NCBI GenBank assembly: GCA_014191755.1
Contig: BJHE01000024.1
Span: forward strand, 1 to 32,489
Direction: 5' to 3'
Source: Cyanobium sp.
Lineage (GTDB): Bacteria > Cyanobacteriota > Cyanobacteriia > PCC-6307 > Cyanobiaceae
DNA length: 32,489 nucleotides
In this document: piece by piece, positions 22,908 to 30,644 of the stretch
How positions within the stretch are numbered: the first letter of the stretch is position 1
Layout of the letters: the number at the start of each line of letters is the position of its first letter
Program-made: the position numbers and the translations under genes
Notes under the pieces: generated by a model
What the model was told of the DNA's origin: nothing
Databases searched by the model: none
The model's input: only the letters and a program-made list of their open reading frames with translations

Positions 22908-23057
22908 ACCATGGGATGGGAGGAAATGGGCAGATCAGCAGCATCCGCGCAGCAGTAAGGCCCCTACAGGACGCGCTACCGCCGTGGCGAAGCTCGATGG
23001 AGCAGAAGTGAAGCAAACCTTCCGAAAACCACGGTCGGCTCAAAACTGGCGGTAACT

Positions 23058-23762
23058 ATGCGCGGAGCCGGGCTCTCGAGAGAACAAGATGATCTCACCC
23101 ACCACGCATCGATCCATGCCGCGCAAGCCCATCACCCTGCTCTGGCCTTGTTTTACCTGGCAATGCTGACCATTCCCGCCCAGGCCCAATCCCAGCCCCA
23201 GTCCCCGGCGGTGGCGAAATCGGATGCAGAGTGCCGCCTCAGCAAGAACGGTGAGGTTGTTTACAACGACGACTGCACCGTGAAGGAAAAAGTCAGTGAG
23301 GGCCGAGAGACCTTTGTCGTGAAGTTCGACAATGGCAAGATCTTCCGATTTTCTGGTCCGAATCGGCAGAACCTGCGGATCGAGGACGACTTTGCCAACG
23401 CCTCCAATGTGTTATTTGAGGACAAAGGATCCAAGGGGGTCTTCAGCTGGAATGATGGCAAGAGCACCTACAGACTCGCTGTCAAAACTGGCGCCTCCTC
23501 CAGCGGTGGCAACGACGGCAGCACAGGGGGTGGACTGGTTCTGGGCCCACCGGTGCCGGATCTTCAGTATCTGGTCGGCAAGTCTCCGGCCTCCTCTGCA
23601 CTTGGCTTCGTGATTCGCGGCACCAAGTACGTGAGCGAAACACAAAGTCCACAGGGAACGCTCACCTACATGCTCGATAAGAAGCGCTGCGTGGCCTTCT
23701 TGAGCGCCAACAACATCTACAAGGCGATCACCTTCGCCGACGACAGCAAGTGCCAGCGCTGA
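23058..23762 (+). CDS. Exported Cys-containing protein, family A member 1
   Basis: The mature part (from about residue 45) opens with AECRLSKNGEVVYNDDCTVK and continues FVVKFDNGKIFRFSGPNRQN and NVLFEDKGSKGVFSWNDG. It matches the minus-strand protein at 29348-30070 over the same elements, so the two are paralogs. The last third (VPDLQYLVGKSPASS ... KKRCVAFLSANNIY ... DDSKCQR) is also shared in outline. The listed start gives a signal peptide with an unusually long, acidic n-region. A better one, MPRKPITLL at ATG 23116, is in another frame, so a one-base indel may have broken the leader. Function unknown. Confidence 0.65.
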   Translation: MRGAGLSREQDDLTHHASIHAAQAHHPALALFYLAMLTIPAQAQSQPQSPAVAKSDAECRLSKNGEVVYNDDCTVKEKVSEGRETFVVKFDNGKIFRFSGPNRQNLRIEDDFANASNVLFEDKGSKGVFSWNDGKSTYRLAVKTGASSSGGNDGSTGGGLVLGPPVPDLQYLVGKSPASSALGFVIRGTKYVSETQSPQGTLTYMLDKKRCVAFLSANNIYKAITFADDSKCQR

Positions 23763-23787
23763 GTTGCCGGTAGCCCAGGGCCGGCCT

Positions 23788-24981
23788 TCAGGCCGGCCAG
23801 CGCCAGGCGGCCCGCTCCAGCACCGTCTGGCCCGGCAGCACGGTGGCCCCCAGCTCCCGCTCCAACCGCAGCAGCCGACAATCTGAGCCGGCCTCCAGGG
23901 CGGTGATCAAGATCTCGGCGTGGGCCACCACCCACACCTGGGTGCGTTCAGCCACCGCGACGATCAATCGCGCCAGGGGCGCCAGCAGATCGGGGTGGAG
24001 GCTGTTCTCCGGTTCGTTGAGCACCAGCAGCGGCGGCAACCGCGGGCTGAACAAGGCCGCCGCCAGCAGCAGATAGCGCAGGGTGCCGTCGGAGAGCTCC
24101 GGGGCTTCGAGTGGCCGCAGCAAGCCCGGCTGATGCAGTTGGAGGCGGAAGATCGGCTGGTTGATGTCCACGCTCAGCCGGCAGCCGGGAAAGGCGTCGG
24201 CGATGGCGGCCTGCAGCCCGTCTCGATCGCCGATCTCCAGGATTGTCTGCAGCGCCGCCGCCAGGTCGCCGCCGTCGCCGGCCAGCGAAGGGGTGCGGGT
24301 GGCGATGCGACCGCTGCGGGCCGGGGCCTGGCGATCGGTGCGGAAGCTGTCGTAGAAGCGCCAGCTGAGGATCGTGTGCCGCAGCTGGAACACTTCCGGC
24401 GCTTCGAGCGGATCGGAGACAGCGGTGAAGAGACTCTCGTGGGGCGAGACCTCCAGGGCCAGGGGGCGGCTGGGCCCGCCTTCCCCGCAGCGCTCCACCA
24501 CCGATCCGGACCGCTGCACCAGCAGGCTGCGGGGGTGAAAGGGCCCACCGGCCCAGATCCACTCCCGCTTGATCTCCGGATCCAGCGCGAAGGCGCTGCC
24601 CAGATCGTCGGCCCGGTAGCCCAGCTCGATGGCGTAGGAGAGGGTCTCGCCGGCAAGACCCAGCCGCAGGCGGGCCGCTTCCCGCCGCACGCTCCCCTGC
24701 ACCGGGATCTCGCCACGCCCCATGGCCGCCGTGGTGCGCGCAGGCCCCGCCCAGAACACCGCCGGCAGGCCCCCTTCGGCCGCCAGGGCCGCCACCAGAT
24801 CCCCGCGGGCGGCAGCCGCGATCAGGCCCAGGGAGCGGTAGAGGTTGCTCTTGCCGCAGCCGTTGGCGCCGCACACCAGGGTGAGCCCCCCCAGCGGCAG
24901 GGTGAGCTGCTGGAGGGAGCGGTAGCCCGCCACCGCCAGGTGGGTCAGGGCCGGAGGCTGGGTGGGGCCCTTCGAGGGCAT
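23788..24981 (-). CDS. AAA (AAA_21-type) ATPase, RecF/SMC-like
   Basis: From the ATG at 24981 (MPSKGPTQPP) the 397-residue protein has a Walker A motif GANGCGKSNLYRSLG near residue 38, a signature-like ELSDGTLRYLLLAA and a Walker B LLVLNEPENSLHPDL. The post-B element VWVVAHAEILI replaces the usual T-H-S with A-H-A. This is the AAA_21/OLD-like group of DNA-repair or defence-linked ATPases. No nuclease partner is adjacent. It begins 16 bases after the PliI-type gene on the same strand, and the frame is open upstream into that gene. Confidence 0.8.
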   Translation of the reverse strand: MPSKGPTQPPALTHLAVAGYRSLQQLTLPLGGLTLVCGANGCGKSNLYRSLGLIAAAARGDLVAALAAEGGLPAVFWAGPARTTAAMGRGEIPVQGSVRREAARLRLGLAGETLSYAIELGYRADDLGSAFALDPEIKREWIWAGGPFHPRSLLVQRSGSVVERCGEGGPSRPLALEVSPHESLFTAVSDPLEAPEVFQLRHTILSWRFYDSFRTDRQAPARSGRIATRTPSLAGDGGDLAAALQTILEIGDRDGLQAAIADAFPGCRLSVDINQPIFRLQLHQPGLLRPLEAPELSDGTLRYLLLAAALFSPRLPPLLVLNEPENSLHPDLLAPLARLIVAVAERTQVWVVAHAEILITALEAGSDCRLLRLERELGATVLPGQTVLERAAWRWPA

Positions 24982-24997
24982 GGAGGGTGGTGCCGCC

Positions 24998-25570
24998 TCA
25001 GAAGTTGAGCACGCTGGTGGGGCGCAGAATCCAGCCTGCTTCGCCTTGTTGGAGCTTGTAGCAGATCTGCCGCTCACCGCCGGTGGCCTTGGCATTGGTG
25101 TCCGCTGGCTTGTAGGTCGGAAACCGCCTCACCAGGCAACCTTCCACCACCTCGAACTGATCATGGCCCCGGTAGCCCTGGGCCGTGGAACCTGTCAGTT
25201 CCTCCAAGTAGATCGGCGAGAGATCGCTGCCCTTGATGACGGCATAGCCCACCAGCTCGCCATAGCTGCCGCTGCCGGCACCTTGCACAAACACGTAGAT
25301 CTCGGGGGTCCCGTTGCCGTTGAGGTCAGCCACTTTGGCTCCCACAACCCGGCCGTTGACCGTCTGATGGATCGGCTTGATCGGCGGTCTGGCGCCGGTG
25401 GTGGTGATCGTCAGTTGCTGCAAGGAACCCTCGCCGCTGCTGTGCACCTGGAAGCTGATCCCCTGCTGCGTCAGGATCTGGTGAAAGGCGGCACCGGCCC
25501 AGGCGATTCCGGGCAGAGCGGTGGCCAGAAGCAGGCCGGCGGCGGCGAGGTGGGGAAACAGGCGCTTCAA
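24998..25570 (-). CDS. PliI-family I-type lysozyme inhibitor, copy 1
   Basis: From a TTG at 25570 the product has 190 residues, the same length as its paralog at 30644-31216. The signal peptide is MKRLFPHLAAAGLLLATALP with cleavage near AWA. The mature part has QGISFQVHSSGEGS, VADLNGNGTPEIYVFVQGAG, SGSYGELVGYAVI, GYRGHDQFEVVEGCLVRRFP and KATGGERQICYKL, the pattern of PliI, periplasmic inhibitors of invertebrate-type lysozyme. The exposed GSGSYG loop corresponds to the inhibitory loop of PliI. Two Cys (in EGCLV and QICYK) may pair. Target specificity is unproven here. Confidence 0.8.
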   Translation of the reverse strand: MKRLFPHLAAAGLLLATALPGIAWAGAAFHQILTQQGISFQVHSSGEGSLQQLTITTTGARPPIKPIHQTVNGRVVGAKVADLNGNGTPEIYVFVQGAGSGSYGELVGYAVIKGSDLSPIYLEELTGSTAQGYRGHDQFEVVEGCLVRRFPTYKPADTNAKATGGERQICYKLQQGEAGWILRPTSVLNF

Positions 25571-26802
25571 GGTGGCAGGTGCAGGGGAGTTGCGGTCGGT
25601 CCGCCGTTGGACGCGGCCTGGCCTGGTGTGCTCTGGTGGCCAGCCAGGGAGGCTGCGGTTCAGGGGGCAAGGCCACCGGCTTTCAGCTGTTTGTGATGCT
25701 GGTGGCAGATTGATGTAGATAGGAACGCTTCCCCAGACGTCGCCGTAAACGGCGGCTCCAGCCAAAAGCAGAGCCAACTCCCAACAGGGGGAGTGGACCT
25801 GGAACCGAATGTTGTACGGCCCCAACATCTCGCAGGCCGTTTGAGGTGCGTGGATTACCGAACACATCGCTAGTGATCGCGCTTCCATCAATTGGATTGA
25901 TGAGCTGGTTGATGCCGCCATCAGCATCGGGAACGACGTTGAGTAGAGGCCCAGTAACGAGCGGATCGGCTCCGGCAGGCCACCGAAGATAATGAGGCAC
26001 TAGGAAAGTTGTATTCAGCTGGTAGGGCATGCCAGATGTGAGCAGACTGGGCTGTCGAAAAAGGCTCATCAGGGCAGCGGAATCCTGATTGGCGACCGGT
26101 TGCACAAACGTCAGGCCATCAGCAGTAAGGGCGCCGACAGTGCCTTTGTAGGTGGCTGAATAGGGATGATCGACTCTAAAAAGATCGGTGTTGATCACCG
26201 ACACGGCAGTGGAGGCGAGGTTGATCACTCCTTGATTGAAGGCCTGCAGAGGCGCTCCACTGCATTTGTAGTTATTGGGACAGCCAAGGAGAGGATGAGA
26301 ACTGTCGATTGGAACGTCCAGGGTGCCTGATCCGTCAAACTGAATGGTTGACGCGATTAGATTAGCTACGCCTCCGTTATAGGCCTGAATGCGCGCTGTG
26401 GCTGAATGGTCATAGGGTCGAAACACACTATTGACCAGATTGAGAACCCCCTCTTTCGTGTAGTCAATGACCGACAGACCTTGACCGAGAATCACCGAAG
26501 ACACAATATTTGCCGTACCTCCATCCCAAGTCATCGCACCGGCCGTCGATGAGACAAATGTATCTAAGGTGCTATTCACCATGTTGAGGGTAGAATTCAC
26601 GCCCGCAATAACCGGAAACCAAATATACTCACTACCGACAATAGGCCTTTGGAAGTTATTGATATGATTCAGTGCTACCCGTTTCAGGTTGAGGATGGAA
26701 TCATCAAAGGCTTCAAATACTGGGGCCGGGCGTTGGCCAAAGTCACCCATATGGCTGAAAATGGAATTCTCAACGGTAACCGTAGAACCCTTGCCTATAT
26801 TC

Positions 26803-26809
26803 AAAAAAA
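26803..26809. repeat. A7/T7 homopolymer at a frame break
   Basis: Seven A on the plus strand (T7 in the coding strand) sit exactly where the reading frame of the beta-helix gene changes. With six, the coding strand reads AAT TCT TTT TTG AAT ATA and the frame is restored. It could be a phase-variable tract, a slippery transcription site or a sequence error. Confidence 0.7.
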
Positions 26810-27163
26810 GAATTTAGTCCGTCAACATTGAGGTTTCTGATCACGACATCAGAGACGTTATCATCAACTTTCGCAAATGAATAGGTAGGCGCTATTTGCA
26901 CGTCTCCAGATCTGAAAGCTTGGGGGTTGGTTTTTGTGACAACGACACCGCTTGGGGTGATAAAAGATGGATTTCCCGTCAAAGAATGACCGTTGCCTTG
27001 GATCAGGAGGCCTGCGGGGTCGGTGATATCGGCAAGACGAAATGGGGTGAGGGGGCTTGCTATATCAATGCTGACGTTGGTCAACAACCCAATGGTGTCA
27101 TGACCTGGCGTGATGTTGGCCTGATGAATGGCCCAGGCAAAGGAGCCGGCAGAGGTACTGTCG

Positions 27164-27177
27164 CCCCAATCCCCAAT
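27164..27177. repeat. 7-bp tandem duplication causing a frameshift
   Basis: CCCCAAT occurs twice in a row. Removing one copy joins VTNSYWG to DSTSAGSFA in one frame, so the duplication is the likely cause of the first break in the beta-helix gene. Slipped-strand mispairing easily gains or loses such a unit. Confidence 0.75.
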
Positions 27178-27367
27178 AGCTATTAGTAACATCGAATATC
27201 GCCGCCGAAACTGGTGTGATCGCGGTGAATGAGCATACAAGCAGGGTCCGAATCGCTACGGATGCTTTCAACATGATGAAATCACACAAAATCTTAAAAA
27301 CCATACTGCCTAACATCCAGCGCATGAACCAAGAATGTCATTCAAACGCTGATTGCCATGGAAACCT

Positions 27368-27404
27368 CATACGGCAGCAGCGCCTGGGGAGCCCAGGACG
27401 TATG
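27368..27404. repeat. Long nested stem-loop downstream of the LprI-like gene
   Basis: CATACG (27368-27373) pairs with CGTATG (27399-27404), enclosing CCTGGG-GAG-CCCAGG (27383-27397) with an asymmetric internal loop. It lies 79 bases after the LprI-like stop codon and before the start of the beta-helix gene on the same strand, so it may end or stabilise one transcript or fold in the leader of the next. No T-run follows. Confidence 0.45.
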
Positions 27405-27482
27405 TGCAGCTACAGACAACTTGCGTTCTGCCGACATTCGCACCACCCAGCGACAGCAGCGAAAGGAGCCCCAGGGGGCGAA

Positions 27483-27899
27483 TCACGGCCGCAGCTCCTG
27501 CAGCAGTGCTTGGGTGAGGGCCAGTTCGCAGCGGGTGGTGCTAATGCCATAACCAGTGCCTTGGAAGCCCACCGATTTGGCATAGGCGCAGACCGCTCGT
27601 CGCTGGGCACGGAACGCCTCCGCCTGTTGGCGCGGATCAACAGTGGTGCGATAGAAACCCTTCAGGTTCTCGCGCCAAAGGGTTTGGAAGGTGGGCCCGG
27701 GCACCTGTTGGGCCTCCTGGGCCACCCTGGCCAGGGCCTGGTCCAACTCCCGATCGCGGTCCTTCAGGGCAGCCAACAGGCATTGGGTTTGCGCCGCGGT
27801 GCTCAACGTCTCCGAACAGAGCTCGGCGGCATGCGCCCGCTGGGGCAGCAGGGGAACCAAGGCACCCAGCAGCAACAGGATGGGAAGGGGGGAGCGCAT
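27483..27899 (-). CDS. LprI-like (DUF1311) lysozyme-inhibitor-type protein
   Basis: The 138-residue product has a signal peptide (MRSPLPILLLLGALVPLLPQ, cleavage near AHA). The mature part has the DUF1311/LprI pattern: CSETLSTAAQTQCLLAALKD, RDRELDQALARV, AEAFRAQRRAVCAYAKSVGF and TTRCELALTQALLQEL. The four Cys are spaced as in LprI, whose Mycobacterium tuberculosis member inhibits lysozyme. Not every DUF1311 protein has been shown to do so. It lies between the two PliI genes on the same strand. Confidence 0.75.
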   Translation of the reverse strand: MRSPLPILLLLGALVPLLPQRAHAAELCSETLSTAAQTQCLLAALKDRDRELDQALARVAQEAQQVPGPTFQTLWRENLKGFYRTTVDPRQQAEAFRAQRRAVCAYAKSVGFQGTGYGISTTRCELALTQALLQELRP

Positions 27900-27936
27900 G
27901 GAAACTTAAGGAGCAACACAACCATGATGAAGGACG

Positions 27937-28302
27937 ATGACGCCACAACCCACCTTCATGGCAACCTTCAGAGACGTGGCTCAACAGTTCGGTGAATTGA
28001 TCGCCGCAGGGAACTATCCAGCCGCCTTCACGCTGCTGACGCCCGAAGCGCAGGCCACATCCTCCCCCGAAAGCCTGAAGACGGCGATAGCCACCATGAC
28101 GGCCCAAGCCCCAGGGGGGATTCAAGAGGTGCAGGTGATGGAGGAAGGCATTGTGGAGGACTGGCCGGACAAGCAACCTGGCGATGTCGCGAGCGTTTAC
28201 GTGGCGTTAACAGGTGTGGGCTTTGCGGAGGCCGTGACGGTGACCGTTGTGCAGCGCAATAGCAACCTGCTGATCCGCCATCTGGAATGGGGAAGGCCAT
28301 AA
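27937..28302 (+). CDS. Small DUF3887/NTF2-like protein
   Basis: The 121-residue protein starts MTPQPTFMATFRDVAQQFGE; the second Met (27958) is an equal candidate. GELIAAGNYPAAFTLLTPEA and the later paired strands (VASVYVALTGVGFAEAVTVT, VVQRNSNLLIRHLEWG) fit a small NTF2/DUF3887-like fold. No signal peptide is seen. The gene is divergent from the LprI-like gene with 37 bases between. The family call is moderate. Confidence 0.55.
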   Translation: MTPQPTFMATFRDVAQQFGELIAAGNYPAAFTLLTPEAQATSSPESLKTAIATMTAQAPGGIQEVQVMEEGIVEDWPDKQPGDVASVYVALTGVGFAEAVTVTVVQRNSNLLIRHLEWGRP

Positions 28303-28391
28303 AAAAGAATCACCTGGATGGTGTTGCATACCCTGGCGGTTGTCTTGGCCTTTTGGGCGCCGATTGATTGCGACAGTTCCCAACCTTACTA

Positions 28392-28403
28392 GTCGGAACC
28401 GAC
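28392..28403. promoter_or_regulatory. Inverted repeat upstream of glsB-like gene
   Basis: GTCGG-AA-CCGAC lies 53 bases before the ATG at 28457. Stress-response membrane proteins of this type are usually inducible, and this could be an operator; a TTGACT follows at 28414. Nothing else supports it. Confidence 0.25.
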
Positions 28404-28456
28404 GGATATCCCTAGGTTGACTGTGTTTCCACTGGCACAATTTCAGGAGTGATGCG

Positions 28457-28702
28457 ATGAATGTTCTCTGGTTTCTCCTTGTTGGCGTGATCGCCGGCTG
28501 GTTGGCGGGAGTGCTGGTGAAAGGCGGCGGCTTTGGCCTGATTGGCGATCTGGTGGTGGGGATCATCGGCGCGTTGATCGGCGGCCTGCTCTTCAGTGGC
28601 CTCGCTGGCGCGGCAGGCGGTGGGCTCTTGGGCAGCATCCTGGTGGCCACCCTTGGCGCCGTGATCCTGCTGGTGGTGTTGCGCGTTCTGAAACGGGCCT
28701 GA
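28457..28702 (+). CDS. GlsB/YeaQ/YmgE family stress-response membrane protein
   Basis: The 81-residue protein is almost entirely hydrophobic and Gly-rich: FLLVGVIAGWLAGVLVKGGG, GDLVVGIIGALIGGLLFSGL and LLGSILVATLGAVILLVVL. That is three membrane helices with glycine-zipper spacing, the transglycosylase-associated/GlsB family, commonly induced by general stress. An AGGAG lies seven bases before the ATG. It precedes a CsbD-type gene with 75 bases between, the usual pairing of these two stress proteins. Confidence 0.9.
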   Translation: MNVLWFLLVGVIAGWLAGVLVKGGGFGLIGDLVVGIIGALIGGLLFSGLAGAAGGGLLGSILVATLGAVILLVVLRVLKRA

Positions 28703-28777
28703 TCGCCAACCGAGGACTACTCTTCGACAAGAGGTGAGGTGTTGCCTTTCCTCTCTTTTCCCATTGCCAGGTTGGTC

Positions 28778-29002
28778 ATGAGTCTCGAAGACAAGATCAA
28801 GGCCACAGCCAAGGACGCCGAAGGCCGCCTTGAGGCCGCTGCCGGTGACCTCACCGGTGACGACCAGATGAAAGCCAAGGGTCAGGCCAAACAAGTGCAG
28901 GCCCACTTGATGGATGCGGCAGGCGCTCTCAAAGACAAGGTGCAACATGCCGCGGAATCGGTGGGTGATGCCATTGAGGACCTCACCGGGAAGGCGGACT
29001 GA
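28778..29002 (+). CDS. CsbD-family stress protein
   Basis: From ATG 28778 the 74-residue product is MSLEDKIKATAKDAEGRLEA, then AAGDLTGDDQMKAKGQAKQV and DKVQHAAESVGDAIEDLTGK: a charged, helical CsbD protein, a general-stress family of unknown biochemical role. The frame is open to 28739, but the family start is at 28778. Its TGA overlaps the ATG of the next gene (TGATG), so the two are translated together. Confidence 0.9.
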   Translation: MSLEDKIKATAKDAEGRLEAAAGDLTGDDQMKAKGQAKQVQAHLMDAAGALKDKVQHAAESVGDAIEDLTGKAD

Positions 29003-29340
29003 TGCCTATCCGATCACGTCTTTTCCTGTGTGTTGCCGCGGCAAGCCTGACCAGCTTGTCTGCCCTGCCTGGCCGCACCGCCGAACAGCTCACCTGCTGG
29101 ATGAACACGCCACAACAGACCTGCACGGTGAAGCCCTGGGGGAAGGAGGGCTTTGAGATCACCTTCAGCGGCAGCGCCATCTTCCGCTTCACCCCCGCTG
29201 GCGCTCCCACCACCGACCGGCGGCCCATGCGCGATGAGCAGGGCAGGCTCTGGCTGATGAGCGGCCACCACAGCTTCACGCTTGAGGAGCAGGGGCCAGA
29301 CCGCAACACCATCCGTGTGGCCAGCCCCGCAGCAAAGTGA
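29002..29340 (+). CDS. Exported Cys-containing protein, family A short member
   Basis: The 112-residue protein has a signal peptide (LFLCVAAASLTSLSALPG, cleavage near RTA). The mature part is CWMNTPQQTCTVKPWGKEGF, then EITFSGSAIFRFTPAG and LWLMSGHHSFTLEEQG. The C-x8-CTVK start and the F-x-V/I-x-F ... FRF strands match the first third of the two longer family A proteins (23058 and 29348), so it looks like a single-domain relative. It is translationally coupled to the CsbD gene and ends 7 bases from the convergent family A gene. Confidence 0.6.
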   Translation: MPIRSRLFLCVAAASLTSLSALPGRTAEQLTCWMNTPQQTCTVKPWGKEGFEITFSGSAIFRFTPAGAPTTDRRPMRDEQGRLWLMSGHHSFTLEEQGPDRNTIRVASPAAK

Positions 29341-29347
29341 AACGCCG

Positions 29348-30070
29348 TCAGTTGCAGTTGGAGGGATTGGCGTAGGTGAAGGACTGGTAGCGATTGAAGA
29401 CGCTGCGCACGTCCACGCAACTGCCGCCGCGCTTCCAGAACGAATCCGTCCCATTCTCCCTTGAGCTGGTGCGGATATAGGTGAAGCCTGAGGCCGTCAG
29501 GCGGCTTTCCACATAGCCCGGGTCCCCTCCAATCAGACTTTGCAACTCAGCCACCGGCTGCCCCACCGACCCTGAGATCCCACTGGCGGGCCTGCCTCCG
29601 GTGAGCAGGGCACCGATCAGAGCCCCCACTGCGGCGCCGGCCACATCCGAACCGGTGGCCGTGCTGGGGTGGTCGTCAAACTGGGCATCCGGATTGGTCA
29701 CCGTATCGGTCTTCACCGACAGACGGTGGGTGCTGTTGCCGTCATTCCAAGTGAACACACCTTTGCTGCCCTGGTCCTCGAACAAAACATTCTGCTCAAT
29801 TCCAGAGCGGGTTTCCACATGCAGCTGCTGACGGCTTGGCCCCGAGAAGCGGAAGTGATTGCCGTTATCAAGATCGACAACAAAGACCGTCGTCGGACCA
29901 TTCTGCTTCTGCTTCACCGTGCAGTAGCCATTGAAGGCCTCGTAGCCATTCTGCTTCAGTGCGCAACGCCCATTAGCGCGAGCCACAGTATCTGCCAGGG
30001 CGGCTGATGCGAAGAGACTATGAAGCATCAAGGCGGTTGGGAGCAGAACAAACTTGCGTTTCAGTGACAT
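29348..30070 (-). CDS. Exported Cys-containing protein, family A member 2
   Basis: The 240-residue product has a clean signal peptide (FVLLPTALMLHSLFASAALA). The first domain has CALKQNGYEAFNGYCTVKQK, FVVDLDNGNHFRFSGPSRQQ and NVLFEDQGSKGVFTWNDG, nearly the same as 23058-23762. A Gly/Ala segment (VAGAAVGALIGALLTGG) could insert in or lie against the membrane. A C-terminal domain (VAELQSLIGGDPGYVESRLT, then GGSCVDVRSVFNRYQSFTYA) is shared in outline with the paralog. I do not recognise a named family. Confidence 0.7.
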   Translation of the reverse strand: MSLKRKFVLLPTALMLHSLFASAALADTVARANGRCALKQNGYEAFNGYCTVKQKQNGPTTVFVVDLDNGNHFRFSGPSRQQLHVETRSGIEQNVLFEDQGSKGVFTWNDGNSTHRLSVKTDTVTNPDAQFDDHPSTATGSDVAGAAVGALIGALLTGGRPASGISGSVGQPVAELQSLIGGDPGYVESRLTASGFTYIRTSSRENGTDSFWKRGGSCVDVRSVFNRYQSFTYANPSNCN

Positions 30071-30227
30071 TGGCTCCAGATGTGTATCAAGGCAATGATG
30101 GCAGGCATCTGCCTGAATGCCAACAGCCTCTTCATAGGCGTTGGTTGTGTTTTCAATCCACAGGATCGGCTCAGGCCATCTGGGTGAACCGTTGCACTGG
30201 ATGTGGTGGGCTCTCGCGACACGGCCC

Positions 30228-30644
30228 TCACGGCTGGCTGAGAATCCGGCTGCGGTTCTCGAGCGTCACGCGGGCATAGCGAGACGCCAGATCCGAGAGC
30301 AGTTGCTGCCAGCCCGCCGCCGAACGGGGCATGGGCTCGATCACGCTGAAGGTGGCCACCGGCAACAGCGCCTGGAAGCGGCCAACCCGAGGGCTCAGGC
30401 CGAGGGTGATGGCCACCAGACCCTTGTCGGCGTGGGCATCGAGCAGCAGGTAGGTGGTCCAGCGCTGATCGGGGAAACCCTGGTCGTAAGCGGCCGGCAA
30501 GCCGTTGTTGAAGATCGTGCGCAGCTCACTGGCGGAAAAGCTGGTGCCGTTCTGCCGGTATTGGAGGTCGTAGGCCCGGGCGGGTAGCGCCAGGGCTGCA
30601 GCGATCAGAACGGACGCCGCCAAGCGGACAGGGAACGTCGCCAT
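30228..30644 (-). CDS. Exported protein coupled to PliI copy 2
   Basis: The 138-residue protein has a signal peptide (LAASVLIAAALALPARA). The mature part, YDLQYRQNGTSFSASELRTI, TYLLLDAHADKGLVAITLGL and ASRYARVTLENRSRIL, has no Cys and no family I recognise. Its ATG overlaps the TGA of the PliI gene by one base (TGATG), so it is translated with it. A role in the same process is inferred from this coupling. It has no counterpart beside PliI copy 1. Confidence 0.6.
   Translation of the reverse strand: MATFPVRLAASVLIAAALALPARAYDLQYRQNGTSFSASELRTIFNNGLPAAYDQGFPDQRWTTYLLLDAHADKGLVAITLGLSPRVGRFQALLPVATFSVIEPMPRSAAGWQQLLSDLASRYARVTLENRSRILSQP

Larger units (their letters stand above)
25683..27274 (-). 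pseudogene. Surface protein with beta-helix and PGPLP sorting tail, two frameshifts
   Basis: Three frames joined end to end give one protein of about 530 residues. A signal peptide from ATG 27274 (MLKASVAIRTLLVCSFTA) is followed by VTNSYWG, then by DSTSAGSFAWAIHQAN and SDVVIRNLNVDGLNSF, then by LNIGKGSTVTVENSIFSHMG and a long Asn/Ser/Val-rich repeat-like body fitting a right-handed beta-helix. It ends GPLPLLGVGSAFGWSRRLRR, a PEP-CTERM-like tail (proline motif, hydrophobic stretch, Arg cluster). The first break is an exact 7-bp tandem duplication (CCCCAAT, 27164-27170 and 27171-27177). The second is a run of seven A (26803-26809), where six would keep frame. Confidence 0.75.

Noticed and set aside
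23920..25008. 362-codon plus-strand open frame opposite the ATPase
   Set aside because: The minus strand has clear Walker A and B motifs; the plus frame is Gln/Arg-rich with no features.
25571..25927. N-terminal extension of PliI copy 1
   Set aside because: The frame is open to 25927, but the upstream part overlaps the beta-helix gene and would place the signal peptide inside the protein; both PliI paralogs share the TTG start.
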